From Locusta migratoria (lineage: Eukaryota > Arthropoda > Insecta > Orthoptera > Acrididae), in contig CM048744.1 in NCBI GenBank assembly GCA_026315105.1, positions 905,863,094 through 905,927,093 of the forward strand: a stretch of 64,000 nucleotides of DNA, given 5' to 3'. The notes under the pieces are model-generated. The model saw only the letters and a program-made list of their open reading frames with translations, searched no databases and was not told where the DNA came from. The translations under genes were made by a program, and so were the position numbers. Shown here piece after piece: positions 1 through 11,169 of this stretch (position 1 is its first letter; each line of letters begins with the position of its first letter).

Positions 1-605
1 AAATCACCCAATGATTTGCTTTTTTTTTTTTAACACTTGTATCAACTGGGAGATTTAGGAAGATGAAACATTACTTCCCTATACGATAGAGATTTTGGGA
101 CCATAAAAAATTTTGTAAGACGTCATGACCTGATCTACTTACCTGAAGAGTATGACATAATGATAAAAAAGGCAACATGTAAATACTCAGTGGAAACTAT
201 TGATAATGTTGCTGTATTGTCCTTTAAAGCCTATTTTAAAAAGGCTTGCCTCTCCAAATCAAGCGTGGGAATAATTCCCAAAGAACAAAAAGTTTCTTTT
301 TCACCTTCAAAATGGATGACTTTTCAGTATGATGCACATTATCCTGGGCAACAAAAACCAGAGCAATTAATCGATGGTCTCATCAGAGAGACATTCCAGC
401 CCCTCCAAAGCTTGAATAAGCATCCTGTATTTCCCATCGAGTTGGCGTATCCTGGAAAGCAAGTGCCGATCAATGTAAAAAAATATAAGATTTATTGAAA
501 GTGAAGAGGTATATTCCAGCTGAATATGTGGAATTTTATGACCAACTGAAATAATGGTCAACAGAAGGGGGAACAAATAATGAAGATGATGATCAAGAAG
601 ATTGA
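1..605 (+). pseudogene. C-terminal part of an orphan repetitive ORF (broken)
   Basis: One frame is open from about position 82 (YDRDFGTIKNFVRRHD) through Met160 to a stop at 496-498. The coding sense then continues in another frame (DLLKVKRYIPAEYVEF), meets an in-frame TAA near 552 and ends with an acidic tail (EDDDQED) at 603-605. So there is one frameshift and one nonsense codon, and the 5' part lies outside the window. The composition is that of a real soluble protein, with no signal peptide or membrane segment. I do not recognise a named domain with certainty. The DRDFG start and basic/aromatic content resemble the C-terminal half of multi-copy insect ORFs that databases carry as uncharacterised transposase-like proteins (possibly the DUF7869 class). 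That assignment is inference. The 18-bp T run at 19-31 is simple sequence. Confidence 0.45.
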
Positions 606-1180
606 CTTGGTTTACTGTACTCTATTTTAATGTTGTTATAAAACACACAAATGTTGCGAAAAATGTTACTGCAGATAACAATATTCAAATTTCATTTTAC
701 TGCGTTAAATATTAACTGATTTTTCAATAAAATAGGCAATCATTTGCAAGTAATGCCATCATTTGTTGCAACACACGGTCGTTCATTGCAAAAAGGTCAT
801 AAGTCAGCAATTTTCAAATTAATATTGTGGTTAAACTATTAATTACAAAACAAAAATACACAGTGCAACACAGTGCTTGGCACCTCACTAAATATTGATA
901 TTAAAATAACAATAAATAAATAAATGGTTTATGCTGTATAACGTTTTTTCCGTCTCCTGTAAAATTTTACTTTCATGACTAATGACCTTTTTGAAATTAC
1001 CGATTCAATTGTAGCCTCCAACCTGGTAAAGTCATATTCTTGACTCAACAAATACGCAAAAGTCTCACGCACTCGTCTGTCTTGACACCTTATAAAATCG
1101 ATCTTGTCGCTCTCCACAATCACACTGCTGGTCACTGTATAGTCTCATTCCATCCGAAAGTCATGGGTGGATGTTAGATA
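606..1180. other. AT-rich stretch without recognised feature
   Basis: No coding frame, repeat boundary or RNA motif was recognised here. It contains short open frames only (for example 929-1135 on the minus strand) that show no family motif. Confidence 0.5.
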
Positions 1181-1326
1181 GCCGCGGTGGAATAACCGAG
1201 CGGTCTAAAGCACCTCGCTGCGAAGCGCGCGGTTGCTCGCCGTGCTGGTTCGAGTCCTCCCTGGGGCATGGGTGTGTGTGTGTTTGTCCGTAGGTTAGTT
1301 TTTTTTTTTTTTTTTTTTTTTTTTTT
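1181..1326 (+). repeat. tRNA-derived SINE, divergent copy with poly(T) tail
   Basis: The head GCCGCGGTGGAATAACCGAG holds an A-box-like segment, and TGGTTCGAGTCCTCC near 1246 is a good RNA polymerase III B box. After GGGGCATGG comes a TG-rich stretch and GTCCGTAGGTTAG, followed by 28 T at 1299-1326. The order (tRNA-like head, GGGCATGG joint, short unrelated body, homopolymer end) matches the better copies at 24071, 28301, 31139 and 49121, but the body is much shorter and the tRNA part differs, so it is a separate subfamily or a truncated copy. I did not find a clear target duplication. Confidence 0.7.
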
Positions 1327-1712
1327 GTACTAGACACACACATTTCCACTTTCTTAAAAATCCCTGTGATATCCTGTGGGATGTCCAAATCCAGGAGATA
1401 GAAGTCAACTACATAAAGCTGTTGTAATGTAGATGGGAGTTCCTCCATGAAAACATCTAATTTAACATCGGCTAGATCCATTCCACAATGTATAGCCATA
1501 GGATCATAGGATTTTAATATTTCCTAGAGATGTTTTCCAGTGATTCCTGGCCGAGTTTCACTAGTATTCCACTTGTTACCACAACGCTGCCGCCAGGTGG
1601 GAGAAACGGTAACTTCGCGTTAACTATATGTTTTGCAGTGACGAACTTGTAGAATTTACTACGTAGGTGTAAGTTAAAAGATATGCACATTTCCTTCTTT
1701 AGCATTACCTCT

Positions 1713-1749
<37 letters not shown>
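1713..1749. repeat. (CA)n microsatellite
   Basis: An uninterrupted CA run of about 18 units. The DNA around it (1327-1829) shows no other recognised feature. Confidence 0.95.
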
Positions 1750-1752
<3 letters not shown>

Positions 1753-1829
1753 GCTCCATTGGTTCCACTAGTCCATTTTAAGTCACCAAACTATTGGATA
1801 TTTATAAAATCCATTGATTCTTGACGAAA

Positions 1830-2640
1830 GAATATTAATTTAGCATCACAAGCATCTCTGCTACACTACATAAATGACACTATTTGTAAAGTAAATACCA
1901 CTAACATACAATCAAACGGGTAACGTTTCGATTAAAGATCAGATAACTTAAACAGTGCAAAGTTTCTACAACCACAAGACAATAATCCTAAATTCACTTC
2001 TTTAATGTTCTATCGCAAGACAACATCATCCACAACTAGAAACTGACAGTGCATAGCATATTATTTTAGAGTATTTCAAACACTATTTTACTTAAATTCT
2101 AACCCAACTAGCCTGTGGCACTGCCTGTAAGCGCTTGTAACAACAACCATCTCCATTCCAGTATCCTGCAGTTAACACTAACGTAAACAAACGGATCTAG
2201 CCATTATTGCTCTATTTCACCAAAGTTCTAACTCAACTCGCATGCATTAATCTGTCTATACGCCCAACAACTGTATTTGCTGATGGATCCCTCCCGAACA
2301 TCCAAACAATTGATCCTGCAAATTTCTGAAAAGTTGTCTATCAGTCACAAGACCACATACCTCCTGCGTTTAACAATAACTCATGCACAAACAGCCATCG
2401 TATTCTCCCTTTGAACAAATTATTACTATCGATAACCATCTGTAACTCAGTCAATTATGTCGTAAAAATTATTGACACACATACAGAACAGAGAACAAGG
2501 ACTAATCCAGAACAACACCAAGATCTTTTTCTTATATAATAATAATCATTGTAATAATCATTACAACGAGATACACAGATAGTCTACACCATTTCGAACT
2601 AATACAACACCAAAGAAATTTTATCGTATACTAAGTCCAA
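1830..2640 (-). repeat. Inverted arm A of an unclassified dispersed repeat
   Basis: The reverse complement of this segment aligns along its length with 7605-8340 on the plus strand, by eye at roughly three bases in four. Landmarks shared in the same order are TATAAGAAAAAGATC, GTGTCAAT...TTTTACG, GTTGGGTTAGAATTTAAGTA, TTTCTAGTTGT and ATTGTATGTTAGT. No protein motif is visible. The two arms face each other across about 5 kb, so they could be long terminal inverted repeats of one old element or two separate copies in opposite orientation. A short third copy sits at 4650-4721. Confidence 0.65.
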
Positions 2641-4649
2641 TCCTTTAGAGACTAAACATACGATTGTTACTAATGATAATTTCTATAAGGCTGGAGTGTT
2701 GTATATGAGATATGTAGTAAGAGTTGAATGACATGACAGTGTTCTGTCTCTCCGTTGTATGTTATCATCGGGTATGTTTTGTGATTGTTAACATCTCCAT
2801 CGTCTTCTATCTGGAAAACATAGTCGATGATTGTTTATGTTCTATGTTTAGTACAATACTGACAATACTAGAGGCTATTACATTCTATTTTTACGAGCTC
2901 GGTTTCATCCTAGATACCCTGATCTATCTTTCAGAGTGTCGATGGTTATGATACAGCAAAGCTACTGCGGGATGTGCTTACCTGTGAGTTGACATGTTTG
3001 ATTATTTCTGTTGTGCGTGGTCTGTCTGACATATCACTGTGATATCCTGTTAAACATAAAGATGTGGTTATTCGAAAGAATCGTACAACATCACATTGTG
3101 CTGGGATTTAACTATTTAACAGATTCTTCGACCACAATAATACACAAAAGCATAATTACAAGAACATTCTGCTGTCTTAGTATAAAAGGATTCGAAGGAT
3201 GTGATGTGTATTTCTTTTATCTGTAGGCCTGTTAGTTTAAAAAGACTGTGGAGCCGTAATGGTTTTTCCCCTTTAGTTATCGTAGCTCTGTACATTTTTG
3301 TGATGTAGGAGAGTGAATATAAATTCTCATACTCGGTCTTCGTTGCGCGATTCCTCACATGCTAGCAATAAAAAATCGTCTCTCACAAAATTTCGTCCTG
3401 CGCATATTTCCGGCAGTAACTGGACGCCGAAGATTGAGATTGGTATGTGTGTGTCCCATGGGACAAACACTTATCTCAATCTTCGAGTCCATTTACTACT
3501 GGAAATATGCGCAGGACGAAAATTCGGTGGCTGTGATATGAATTTCTCCAATCTGTGGCTCGTTTTGTCCTAAATAGCGTATTATGTGGGTTGCTGTGTT
3601 GTAATACTATGGTTTTGATGTGAAAATCGCTAATCTGTGGGTCGCTTTGTCCTAGAAAAGGTTAGACTTGGACCTAATGTGTTGTAAGCAGCGGTAGTAC
3701 AGTATATTTTTCGCGATGTGGGAAGCGAAGTTTAAACATCCTAGGTTTCACCCTCTGCAGTGTATATAGACCACCATTACGAGGTGTTTGTTGTAGCTCA
3801 TAAGATCTGTAGGGAGATCAAATGTGATGAGGAGCACTGAAACGTTGATGTAATTACCTGAAATATGTAATTGTTTGCGTCTGCAACAGCTGATTGTTCT
3901 AAAGACTTACAGCTTTTCGAGTAGAAAGTTTCTGTTTTACGGATCTATGGAGCTAGAGAAAATACCGGAAGACAGGTTATGTGTCTGAAGAGTATTACTT
4001 CATTCAGTATAGTGTTTGTTAGGTTCACCTTGTAGAAATTTATGTCTTCTTCTTGTTTTCTAACCATATTATCATCATGTAAGTTACAATGACTACTGAA
4101 GTCATCTTGTATGGTAAAAACCTCGTTTGTGTCAACTGCGATGAAATGATACATATAAACGTTACAGTATGTGTCGATATTACGATTGTGAGCGGTTGTC
4201 TCGCTAAGACATGTAGCGGTGGCTTCGCTGTGACAATTATATCGGTTTTCTCCTTTTTTAATTCTTATGCCTGTTGATGGAACCAACGTAGTTCTGTTTT
4301 TGTAAAATTAGCTCTCCTGTATTCATAATCTGGTGCGCACAATGTCTCCTGGGCTACGCGAAATACCGATTTACAGCTGGTTAGTAGTACGATTTGTTGC
4401 AACACAGAGGTGTTCGACATTTGTGGAAATGCATGTCGATACTTGGTAGTATGGTTATGTGCTACGGTTGTGGCATATTTATATCGTCTTTTAGTGGTGT
4501 TTACGTTATGAATGGACACCTCTCCGTAGCGAAACAGAGATGCTTGCGGCGGTAAATTATTGTTCGTCGATTGAGAAGCATCGAGTTCAATAAACCATAC
4601 AGTTAAGTGACTTACAGCAGGCTAGTTATCTTCGTTTGGATGTGTATTT
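2641..4649. other. AT-rich stretch; only a palindrome recognised
   Basis: Apart from the palindrome at 3388-3524 no family motif, coding sequence or tandem repeat was recognised. Short frames on both strands (for example 2724-2951, 3945-4286) have no domain signature. Confidence 0.45.
3388..3524. repeat. Long imperfect palindrome (~67-bp arms, no loop)
   Basis: The left arm begins TTTCGTCCTGCGCATATTTCC at 3391 and the right arm ends with its exact complement at about 3522. The symmetry continues inward (GAAGATTGAGAT on the left, ATCTCAATCTTC on the right) to a CCCATGGG centre near 3457. A few mismatches and one or two short length differences interrupt the arms. The transcript would fold into one long hairpin. 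It could be a foldback (MITE-like) element or a hairpin precursor. Confidence 0.8.
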
Positions 4650-4721
4650 AATCGTAGAATTTTTTGGGTGTTATATTAGTTTGATTTGGTGTGCACTGTT
4701 GGTGTTGCTTGTATTCTTGAT
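4650..4721 (+). repeat. Short third copy of the 1.8/7.6-kb repeat
   Basis: The segment AGAATTTTTTGGGTGTTATA followed by TTAGTTTGATTTGGTG and GTTGGTGTTGCTTG matches the inner end of arm A (reverse complement of about 2560-2630) and the start of arm B (7615-7670). It stops at the left end of the inverted-repeat element at 4724. Confidence 0.5.
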
Positions 4722-4723
4722 TA

Positions 4724-6048
4724 GACTAGATGGCCCAGTGAACTTCTTATCACTTACCTCCTCTTATTAACCATATTAATTTAAATCATATGTATTTTAG
4801 ATCCAATAGATTTATAAAGGCATCATCAATTAGTATAATTATTTTTACTTTTATTTTACCACCAACACAACATAATCCTGCAGATTCACGGGTGTATTTT
4901 ATAGCTTTACAATGTTGTCAAATGATCGACATTTTCCCAATTATTACAGATTTGCCGGCACTATATTTGCGGATCGTAAGAGAATGCTCCTCGTTTCAGG
5001 TTCATTGGAGCATTGCGTCTGCGAAATCGATAAGTTCATTTTCCCGTGCTCGCTGTTGTTGTGATAGATGTGCCCGAACTCGTTCCCTTCTATACCTGTC
5101 AACTTCATTGTAATTCACTCTAGATCGCAAATCTGCCATACCAGTACGACTGTTATCATTATCAGTCTCTCGCTAGTCATCAGTGCGGTTAGCACGTGAG
5201 GTAGCTTGTCCCCCATTTGATTTACTTCGATGACCTATGTTAGGTCCTTTTATCCTCTATATTGTAAACAGATAATAATGTTTACGTGAACGAATAACGG
5301 AACTATAATGTTGAAATAATGACAAATGAAATTTAAATTTTTTGTTTCTGTTTTTGGCGTAAGTTTCAAGGCACTTTGCAGTAACAGTATATTCAGTGTG
5401 CACTTTGTATATACTTTAGTGCATGTGTTACCTTTGACACTGACTTTGACAATTCATAAACCGGTTCCTGATTTTGGCGTAAACACGCTAAAGGTGCATG
5501 GTATTCCTTGTGTTGAATCTAGTTATGTAGAAGTGGCAACTAATAAAAGCATATTCTGAGATACGGTAAAGTTAAGAAATGAAAGAGTAAATAGCTTCTC
5601 CAGAGAGTAATTACTGTTCGATATTTCGTTTTATACACTTCAAATTAAAAAAAATGAATTACACATTTTCTAAAGTGTCTTATCTGGTACTTCAGCACTC
5701 AAGCTATCTCCATACCAGATTTAATCATAACAGGTTCAGTGGTTTGTATAATGATATATAGCCACATCAGTGAAGCCGTCGAACTTAACCCTTTCAAATT
5801 ATTTTTTCTGAATGCACCCAACACAACAACCAAATCATTATTTTACATGTGTTAAAGCTAAATTTTCCTCGCAAATTTTGTAGACATGTGTGCATGATTC
5901 GCCCACTCTTTCCACCCACTATGGAGCCGATACTTAGATTATCTGATGATGCCTTTATAAAGCTACTGGGTCTAAATTACATATGATTTAAATTAATATG
6001 GTTTATATTAAGATGTAAGTCATACGAATTTCACTGGGTCATCTAGTC
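4724..6048. mobile_element. Unclassified DNA element with ~110-bp terminal inverted repeats
   Basis: The left end GACTAGATGGCCCAGTGAA (4724) and the right end TTCACTGGGTCATCTAGTC (ending 6048) are inverted copies with one mismatch. The arms continue inward for about 110 bp, sharing AACCATATTAATTTAAATCA and TTTATAAAGGCATCATCA. The 1.3-kb length and absence of a transposase suggest a non-autonomous element. The flanking tetranucleotides ATTA and ATTT differ by one base, so a target duplication is suggested but not proven. Frames inside (4790-5113, 5326-5559) show no domain motif. Confidence 0.65.
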
Positions 6049-6084
6049 ATTTAGTCGACTCGGCAATGCATCGCAATTGCTAAT

Positions 6085-6765
6085 ATGTATGTACTCTTGC
6101 TTTGAACGTCAAATGTGCAAAATTTTATCACAGTCGTACAAATGATATTGATATTCCAAAGAAAAGAGCTCTTTCAGTTTTCCACTAATTTTCCTATTTT
6201 CTGGGCAATTATTCCAAACTTTTGCTTCACTCAAACCTTCCTCTCGTTTTGAACTTCGAATGTGCAAAATTTTATCGCAATCAGATGAATGGTATTGATA
6301 TTTCGTTGAAAAATCTCTTTCTATTTTTGGAAATTTTTTCCAATTTTCCGGGAAAATTTTTCAAATTTTTATTTCATAAGAATGTTACTCCTGCGTTGAA
6401 CGACAAATACGCAAAATTTTATCGCAACCAGACGAATGATAATTCCAAATTTTCCAATTTTCCGGTAGATTTTCCTAAAACTTTATTTCATACAAACCTT
6501 GTCCTGTCAAGTAGTACTCAAGCGATGCTCTTACAACCATGTGGAAATTGATTTTTATTCATAGAAAAAAATCGCTTTCGGTTTTTCCTAAATTTTCCTA
6601 CTTTCCGGGTGACTTTTCCAAATTTTTATTTGATGCGAACCTTCCTCTTCCTTTCAACATGGAATGTACAAAATTTTATCGTAATTGGACTAACAGTATT
6701 GATAACCCACTGGAAAGGCTGTTTCAGTTTTCCCGATATTCCTCTTTTCCAGACAACATTTCCAT
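6085..6765. repeat. Degenerate tandem repeat, ~147-bp period
   Basis: A unit containing GCAAAATTTTATCGCAA, then GATATT, then runs of TTTTCC/TTTTCCAAATTTT recurs at about 6117, 6263, 6411 and 6668. The first three spacings are near 147 bp; the last is longer because material is missing or added. The repeat is highly diverged and AT-rich. It ends at the tRNA-like repeat starting 6767. Confidence 0.6.
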
Positions 6766-6766
6766 A

Positions 6767-6925
6767 TGAAACTTCCTGGCAGATTAAAATTGTGTGCCGG
6801 AACCGGGACTCGGACCTGGGACCATTGCCTATCGCGAGCAAGCGCTCTACCGACTCAGCTATCCCGACACGACTCACGGTGCCGCCCCACAACTTAACTT
6901 CCGCCAGTACTTCGCCTCCAATTTT
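6767..6925 (-). repeat. tRNA-like repeat (CTGCCAGGAAGTTTCA family), copy 1
   Basis: Read on the minus strand it contains GTCGGGATAGCTGAGTCGGT (D-arm/A-box part), an anticodon-arm region with GCAAT around CGCGATAG, CCGAGTCCCGGTTCCGGCA (T-arm/B box) and the 3' tail CTGCCAGGAAGTTTCA. Family members also lie at 11170, 11466, 15470 and 28150. The anticodon loop of better copies is CGCGAAA, which lacks the universal U33, so these are tRNA-derived retroposon heads rather than working tRNA genes. Confidence 0.75.
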
Positions 6926-6959
6926 CCAGTAGATTTGGAGAAATGTTGACTGGAATACA

Positions 6960-7600
6960 TTCTTCCAAACTCTGAAACGTTTGCGGTTTGCCGATGACAT
7001 AGTAATTTTGTCAGACACTGCAAAGGAAACTGGAAGAGCAATTGAATGGAATGGACAGTGTCTTGAAAGGAAGATATAAGATGAATATTAACAAGAATAA
7101 AACGAAGGTAATGGAGTATAATTTCACAAAATCTGCTGAAGCTGAAGGAATTAGATTAGGTAATGAGACAATAAAAGTAGTGGATGAATTTTGTTATTTG
7201 GGTATCAAGATAACTTCTGAGGCCGAAGTGAAGAAGATATAACATGCAGAATGGCTATGGCGAGAAAAGCGTCTCTAAAGAAGTGAAACTTGTTAACATG
7301 CAATATTAATTTAACTGTTAGGAAGTCCTTTCTGAAAACATTTGTCTGGAGTGTAGCATTGTATGGCAGTGAAACGTGCACGATAAGGAGTTCAGACAAA
7401 AAGATTATAAAAGCTTTTGAAATGTGGTGCTACAGACGAATGATGAAGATTAGATGGGTAGATCACGTGACTAATGAGGAGGTACTTAACCGAATTGGGG
7501 AGAAAAGGAGTTTCTGGCATATCCTAAGAGAAGGGATAGATTGGTAGGACACATCTGAGACATCAAGGAATTGTCAACTTAGCGTTAGAAGAAAGTGTGT
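6960..7600 (+). pseudogene. LINE reverse transcriptase, C-terminal remnant
   Basis: At about 6985 the sequence reads LRFADDIVILSDTAKE, the catalytic [FY]ADD motif C of non-LTR reverse transcriptases. Downstream, in shifting frames, come KVVDEFCYLGIKITSE (after 7150), RKSFLKTFVWSVALYGSETC (7320-7380) and KAFEMWCYRRMMKIRWVDHV (7410-7470). This order (FADD, FCYLG, LYGSETW-like, FEMWCYRRM) is the standard C-terminal half of arthropod endonuclease/reverse-transcriptase LINEs. At least three frameshifts or stops break it, and the whole 5' part is missing. I cannot fix the clade without a tree. Confidence 0.85.
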
Positions 7601-7604
7601 GGGG

Positions 7605-8340
7605 TAAAAATTTGTTGGCTGTTGTATTTGTTTGATATTGTGTACACTGTTTGTGTTGCTCGTTTTATCGATCAGATATATATAAGAAAAAGATCCTGTT
7701 GTTCACCTGGATCATTCTTTGTTACTTGTTCTGTTTATGTGTCAATCAATTTTACGGTGTAATTGGCTGTGTTGCAGACGTTAACCGAGAGCAATGATTT
7801 GTTAGAAGGGAGAATGCGACGGCTGTTTGTGGTCTAATAAACAACGTTTCAGAAATACTTTCTGGTGGGGTATACAATGCCAAAAAATGCAGGATTAATT
7901 AGTTGGATGTTTGGGAGGGATCCACCAATAAATGAAGTTTGGTGTATACAGAGATTGCTGCATGCTAGTTGGGTTACAACTTTAGTAAAAAAGAGCTAGA
8001 ATAGCTAGTTCCTGTTATTTAGATAAGTGTTAACAGCAGGTGTAGTCTTGTCACTGAGTTGTTAAAGGTTGTTGTTAGTAACGCTTACAAATGGTGCTGC
8101 AGGCAGTTGGGTTAGAATTTAAGTAAAAAAATTTTGAAATATTATAAATATGCGATGCAATGTATGTTTCTAGTTGTATTGCGATAGAGCTCTAAAGAAG
8201 TCACTTTAGAATAATGGTCATTTGGTTGTGCAAACTTTGCACTATGTACGTTGTCTTTCTTTGAAGTATTGCCTATTTCATTGTATGTTAGTTTGTGTGC
8301 CTCTGAGCTTGTGGTGCGATACTAATTTGATTTTAGAATT
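7605..8340 (+). repeat. Inverted arm B of an unclassified dispersed repeat
   Basis: The partner of 1830-2640 in opposite orientation. Landmarks in order are GTTGTATTTGTTTGATATTG (7622), TATAAGAAAAAGATCC (7681), TGTGTCAATCAATTTTACGG (7738), GGGAGGGATCCACCA (7912), GTTGGGTTAGAATTTAAGTA (8105), TTTCTAGTTGTATTGCGATA (8167) and ATTGTATGTTAGT (8280). It starts where the LINE remnant ends. No coding motif. Confidence 0.65.
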
Positions 8341-9035
8341 ATGATTTGGTTTGGAAGGGAATTTCAGTTAATTACATAAATAATGATGCACTTCTTGATT
8401 TCACGGAGGTGAGATGTTATAGGTTCGATTCCTGGAACTTGCCATTATTAATCCAGTTCCCTAAACCACCTTGTATTGGTCATAAATTATTCATGATGTC
8501 TTCTCATTTGCATGGCCAGAACCGGTGCTGTGTTTGGGGGTCATAAATCATATCATTTTTTAAAACTAAGTCATTAATGACGTATGTCATTTACATGTTA
8601 CTAGTCATAAATCATGTTATTTTAATAGGCTCATTAATTATTCACAGGGGTGGCCTTTGGGGGGTGGCTGGTTACCGCCCAGTTTACCTACTCATGTCCT
8701 TGATTATTTCGTTTGTAAGAATCTGCACTGATTACTCTCATAGTAGCTCCTGTGCCTATTTTTAATTTAACAGGTATATTACGGATACTCCCTTGGATAA
8801 TCAACTCTACTTGCTCGACTTAGTTGTGCTTACGTGGATGAGGTTGTTGCATTAACTCTCTAATTATTTTGATATTGCAGCATCCCTACTTGTTGTTTAG
8901 CATCATTCTTAGTGCTCTACCGCCATCTCACGGCCAACAATGGGGATCTTATTACAGGCGATTGTCGTTTAATTGCAATGTCGTCCTCTGTATAGGTTGG
9001 TCTGTCATTTCTACTAACTCCATCCTATGGTTTTG
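8341..9035. other. No recognised feature
   Basis: AT-rich DNA with short frames only. TAGGTTCGATTCCTGG near 8420 resembles a polymerase III B box, but no matching A box or tail was seen. Confidence 0.4.
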
Positions 9036-9096
9036 AGCAGGCGCTGATGACCTCGCTGTTGAGCGCCCTAAAACGCCAATCATCATCATTACATGG
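9036..9096 (+). repeat. 3' tail of a retroposon with (ATC)n end
   Basis: GAGCAGGCGCTGATGACC then GTTGAGCGCCCTAAAACG ends in a short ATC repeat. GGCGCT and GAGCGCC can pair to form a hairpin just upstream of the ATC repeat. This is the arrangement I know from memory for the 3' ends of a common orthopteran LINE/SINE group. Only the tail is visible. Confidence 0.45.
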
Positions 9097-9477
9097 CTTT
9101 GAGTAGGGCATGGATTACTATTTGGATTGATGTTTGAGTTGTATATTGTTATACCAAGTCGCTTGTCTCAGTTCTTGGTTCCAATTACCGCCATACCTCT
9201 TCCGTCCATTATTCTGAGTATTTCTGCACTGATATTTATAAATGTATCTACTATGGTATGGTCTTTTCCTATTGTAGTGTCCATTTCCCTTTGGTGAACC
9301 TTAATGTTTATGGTACTTAATGATTTTTCCGTTGATGGGGTTACATACGTCCTCTCTTCGCCGGACATGTCCTCTTTTTGAGGCAAGGAAATATGTCCGG
9401 CCGGAATTTATTAAATTCTACAAATGTCCTGTCTTTGGGTCCCGAGATAGAAAATTTATTTTGGTTTCATTGGCAAC

Positions 9478-9622
9478 AACGGGTTCGTTCGCACTGCAGT
9501 TCCAAACTGTTCGCAACTATCAGGTGCATACACAGAACGAAATTGTCGTTCACAATTTCGCTCTCCTCATGGGTCTGACAGTTGCAAACGATTCGGAACT
9601 TCTCTGCGAAGGAATCCGGCTG
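9478..9622. repeat. Imperfect palindrome (~70-bp arms)
   Basis: The left arm (TTCGTTCGCA, GTTCCAAACTGTTCGCAACT, GAACGAAATTG) is matched by the reverse complement of the right arm (TTCCTTCGCA, GTTCCGAATCGTTTGCAACT, GAGCGAAATTG). The centre is near 9549 at AAATTGTCGTTCACAATTT. It explains the overlapping open frames seen on both strands here. No terminal target duplication was identified. Confidence 0.6.
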
Positions 9623-9789
9623 TGCTTTGATCAGTTTTGTAATTTTATAAAATTTTTGAACGTTATCAAAGGAAACAGAACATACTAGCAGCTGAAGTGT
9701 GGTGTGCAAATTTCAATCAGTCATCTAATTTTGTTAGTTATTACGAACTGCTGAAAGTTGTAGAATTCTTTTTATATATATACTTAGTC

Positions 9790-10035
9790 ATCATGCCAAC
9801 ACAGAACGTGTGTTGTCTCTTGTGAACACATAGTGGAGAAAAGACAGGATTAGATTTAAAATATAAAAGCTATTGTATGTGTACAGTACAATTTAAAACA
9901 TTTGAAATGCCTGAGGATTTATCAGTACTTGTCGAAAAACAAAAAGCTCTTGAGAGAGATTTTGTCGTCCTCAAAATATAGTTGGTTCAAAAGTGAAAAA
10001 GACGAGAATGAGACAATTGACTGTAGTGATGAGTA
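9790..10035 (+). pseudogene. hAT-like transposase C-terminal remnant
   Basis: From about 9797 the sequence reads NTERVLSLVNT, a stop, then WRKDRIRFKI. After a frame change (about 9935) it reads SKNKKLLREILSSSKYSWFK and a short acidic end CSDE followed by a stop at about 10034. This resembles the C-terminal dimerisation end of hAT-type transposases and their domesticated relatives (serine/glycine tail after a basic WRKDR segment), but I rely on recognition only. The rest of the transposase is absent. Confidence 0.5.
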
Positions 10036-11169
10036 AACTGTGAAGGTTCATAATACTTTGTTTTACAACAACCACGCAAGGTTACTGTTTTACTTTGTAA
10101 TAGTTTTATGTGGTTCATTAATAAAGTTGTAAATTACATTGTTAACAATAAAGTATCCTCTTTTTTGATGATGAACATATGGTAACCCTATCCGTTGCCA
10201 TTCCCATTTCTTATAGATGAGTTGTTATGATCATTATTGTTTATGTGCGGTAACGAGTATCCTTTTCTGTGGTTATCATTATTCGGGCTCTTGTCCTCTT
10301 GTAATAATTCAGTTTTATCTTACACTGACATAAAATTAGACAAGGTGTCTTAGGATGCATTTACCAGTTGGTCTTGCACACTGTCTGGTAAACGTGGTTT
10401 TAATAATCAGATAATATCTCTTTCAGACATTAGATCAACCCAGTATCTCGTTTTATTAAAAGAATATTCGAAGTACCTCCGATGATGTACTTGGTTGTGG
10501 TTTGTAAACCTGCTTCTCAGCCTCTCCTGGATGCCAAGTGACTAGTATTTAGCTGAAAATACTTGTTCAAATGCAATCTTCTGCGGCCTCTGAAGCCCAC
10601 AAAGATAATTCTCCATGAATATGTGAAACTATATATTTAAGTTTTCGTTTTCAATCCACGAGTTCAATGAAATTTTTCTAAAACACCGTATGAACACAAG
10701 CGGATGTACGGTTTACTTCACGTATATAAAGACTTGAAAGTTTGTATTGTTAATTAAGCTCTATTATAAAATAATATTCGGTACTGAATGTGTTTTCGCA
10801 ACTAACTGTGTAGATGGGTTGTATTACGGACTTTGACATCTGCTAGCTACACAATATGACTGACATATTGTTTTGCATTGCATAACGTGTCTTCTCGCAG
10901 TGTCCCAGGGCCTTGCGTAATTTTACGAGCAGCTGCAGTTGGCAATACTGTTGCCGTTCCGATATTTCTCTGATAACACGGGAAACGGTTTTCTTGATCT
11001 CTGTGTTCACACGTTCCGCGATCTCTTCGTCTTTATCTTCTAAGCACTGATCAAAGTAATTTTGTAACTTTTCTTATGTTCATGAGTATTTACTTCTATG
11101 TTATCAATATGATATTAATATTGCAACAGAGACTAAGATATATTTAATTATCAATATGTTCCGAGATTT
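10036..11169. other. No recognised feature
   Basis: AT-rich DNA without coding frames above background, repeats or RNA motifs that I can name. Confidence 0.45.

Noticed and set aside
1161..1768. Minus-strand frames with long Lys or Cys/Val runs
   Set aside because: They translate the poly(T) and (CA)n tracts.
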